Origin: an uncultured Flavobacteriia bacterium
GTDB lineage: Bacteria; Bacteroidota; Bacteroidia; Flavobacteriales_D; Crocinitomicaceae
DNA: 12,510 nucleotides
Reading direction: 5' to 3'
NCBI GenBank assembly: GCA_903928365.1
Contig: CAIYQV010000201.1
Location: forward strand, 1-12,510
In this document: positions 11,669-12,510 of the stretch, one piece after another
How positions within the stretch are numbered: position 1 is the stretch's first letter
Layout of the letters: every line of letters begins with the position of its first letter
The notes under the pieces: model-generated
The model's input: only the letters and a program-made list of their open reading frames with translations
Database searches by the model: none
Told to the model about the DNA's origin: nothing
Translations under genes and position numbers: made by a program

Positions 11669-12510
11669 GGAAAGAGAAAAAACTTTCCAAAACAGATGCA
11701 TTTTTTTCTCCCGGTGTAAAGATTTCCAACAACACAGGACGATCTGTTTTACAGTCGCTGAATAACTTTTCCATCTTTTCTTCCAGTTCTGAAACATCAT
11801 TCACTGAATCATATGTAATTCGATATGATTCACATATTCCTTTTGCAGAATGCGTGTGTGCAGCCTCGAAATACTGTTCCAACTGGGGAGATTCAGCCGG
11901 ACCGGGAATAATACGAAAGATCCCTCCTCCACCATTATTGATCAGAACTACACGCAAATTAGATCTTAAGTAGCTGTTCCAAAGTCCATTGCTATCATAA
12001 AAGAACGAAACATCACCTGTAATCAAAACGTGCAGATCATCCTTCGCAATAAACGATGCTCCAGCAGCGGTACTTGTGCTACCATCGATACCGCTTGTCC
12101 CTCGGTTGGACCAGTACTTCAATGAGGAAATCGGATCGAACAACTGGCAATAACGCACCACAGAACTATTCCCCATGTGCAATTGACATTTATCCGGTAA
12201 AAGATCGAACAGCGTTTGATAAACCAGCATGTCCGAATACGGAATTTCCTGAAAAAAATCGGGCATACGCATTCGCGACAGATGATCCAACTGGCGCCAT
12301 TTCCCTCCATAATTAGACACAGAACGTTGATAGGTCAGACCATTCAACGTTTTAAAAAAGGATGCAGGTGTTGATTGGAACGTATGCGTCAAACTTTGAT
12401 AGGTATCCATGTATGGAAACGCACTACCAATCTTCCAATGAAATTGTGGTTTATTCTTTCTTAGAAAGGACTTGATTCGTTTTGAAACTACTGCTCCGCC
12501 CAGTGAGATA
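11658..12510 (-). CDS. menD: MenD, SEPHCHC synthase (menaquinone synthesis), C-terminal part
   Basis: The frame stays open from the stop at 11658 to the right edge, giving 283 residues of a longer protein (E. coli MenD is about 556). MenD is a thiamine-diphosphate enzyme joining 2-oxoglutarate and isochorismate in the first committed step of menaquinone synthesis. Numbering from the first full codon at 12509, visible motifs are GGAVVSKRIK at 4-13, GNSSVVR at 113-119, SNRGTSGIDGSTSTAAG at 134-150, the cofactor/magnesium motif GDVSFFYDSNGLWN at 165-178, and INNGGGGIFR at 190-199. This covers the linker domain end and the whole pyrophosphate-binding domain; the N-terminal half is outside the window. 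The internal ATG at 12410 is not a real start because conserved sequence continues above it. No defects seen. Confidence 0.94.
   Translation of the reverse strand, partial: ISLGGAVVSKRIKSFLRKNKPQFHWKIGSAFPYMDTYQSLTHTFQSTPASFFKTLNGLTYQRSVSNYGGKWRQLDHLSRMRMPDFFQEIPYSDMLVYQTLFDLLPDKCQLHMGNSSVVRYCQLFDPISSLKYWSNRGTSGIDGSTSTAAGASFIAKDDLHVLITGDVSFFYDSNGLWNSYLRSNLRVVLINNGGGGIFRIIPGPAESPQLEQYFEAAHTHSAKGICESYRITYDSVNDVSELEEKMEKLFSDCKTDRPVLLEIFTPGEKNASVLESFFSFLRS

Noticed and set aside
12119..12310. A cysteine-rich minus-strand 63-codon frame
   Set aside because: It is out of frame inside menD, where conserved cofactor motifs show the true frame.
11658..12410. A complete 250-codon gene beginning at the ATG at 12410
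   Set aside because: The same frame continues without a stop to base 12509 and encodes GGAVVSKRIK, a typical MenD stretch, so the ATG is internal.
1..12510. CRISPR arrays, tRNA or rRNA genes, insertion sequences, phage genes
   Set aside because: No regular repeat-spacer array, cloverleaf-like sequence, rRNA segment, transposase or terminal inverted repeats were seen; the gaps are too short to hold them.

Overview
The window is moderately AT-rich DNA from a member of the Bacteroidota, most likely a Flavobacteriales relative. This rests on several lineage habits: LpxC fused to FabZ, a DUF4295 gene directly after rpmB-rpmG, a bacteroidete-style DUF493 protein, promoters of the TTG / TAnnTTTG type, A-rich rather than Shine-Dalgarno leaders, and a domain that resembles type IX secretion C-terminal domains. 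Assignment to genus is not possible from the sequence alone. Every gene I can support lies on the minus strand, so transcription runs from right to left. The window is almost fully coding; no gap exceeds about 105 bases. I see no rRNA, tRNA, CRISPR array, insertion sequence or phage gene.

Read in the direction of transcription (from high to low coordinates), the first block is menD (cut by the right edge), a TerC-family membrane protein, an unrecognised 190-residue protein, a DUF493 protein and a small membrane-anchored protein with a beta-sandwich domain. Apart from the 26-base gap between menD and terC, junctions are tight: the GTG start overlapping TGA at terC/190-aa, then one-base gaps. 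This points to co-transcription or translational coupling. Next comes trxA as a one-gene unit with a clear Bacteroidota promoter upstream and a strong intrinsic terminator downstream.

The third block starts with a membrane-anchored protein of unknown function that appears to contain two copies of the same domain. It is followed by the lipid A initiation genes lpxD, lpxC/fabZ and lpxA, then an m5U RNA methyltransferase of the RlmD/RumA family lacking the usual iron-sulfur cysteines, and cinA, whose start overlaps the methyltransferase stop. The lpx genes supply UDP-GlcNAc acylation, deacetylation and second acylation, plus the fatty-acid dehydratase competing for the same 3-hydroxyacyl-ACP pool.

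The fourth block is translation-related: rpmB (bL28), rpmG (bL33, zinc-free type) and a 51-residue DUF4295 protein behind a probable promoter, then a hairpin with a U-rich tail, then ftsY for the SRP receptor. The left edge holds the N-terminal 200 residues of an amidohydrolase that looks like ACMSD of the kynurenine pathway.

Most of the window is conserved housekeeping DNA. I did not find a convincing new multi-gene system. The items most worth follow-up are the duplicated-domain membrane protein, the small anchored protein with a secretion-domain-like fold, the cysteine-less RNA methyltransferase, and regulatory structure around trxA, rpmB and ftsY.
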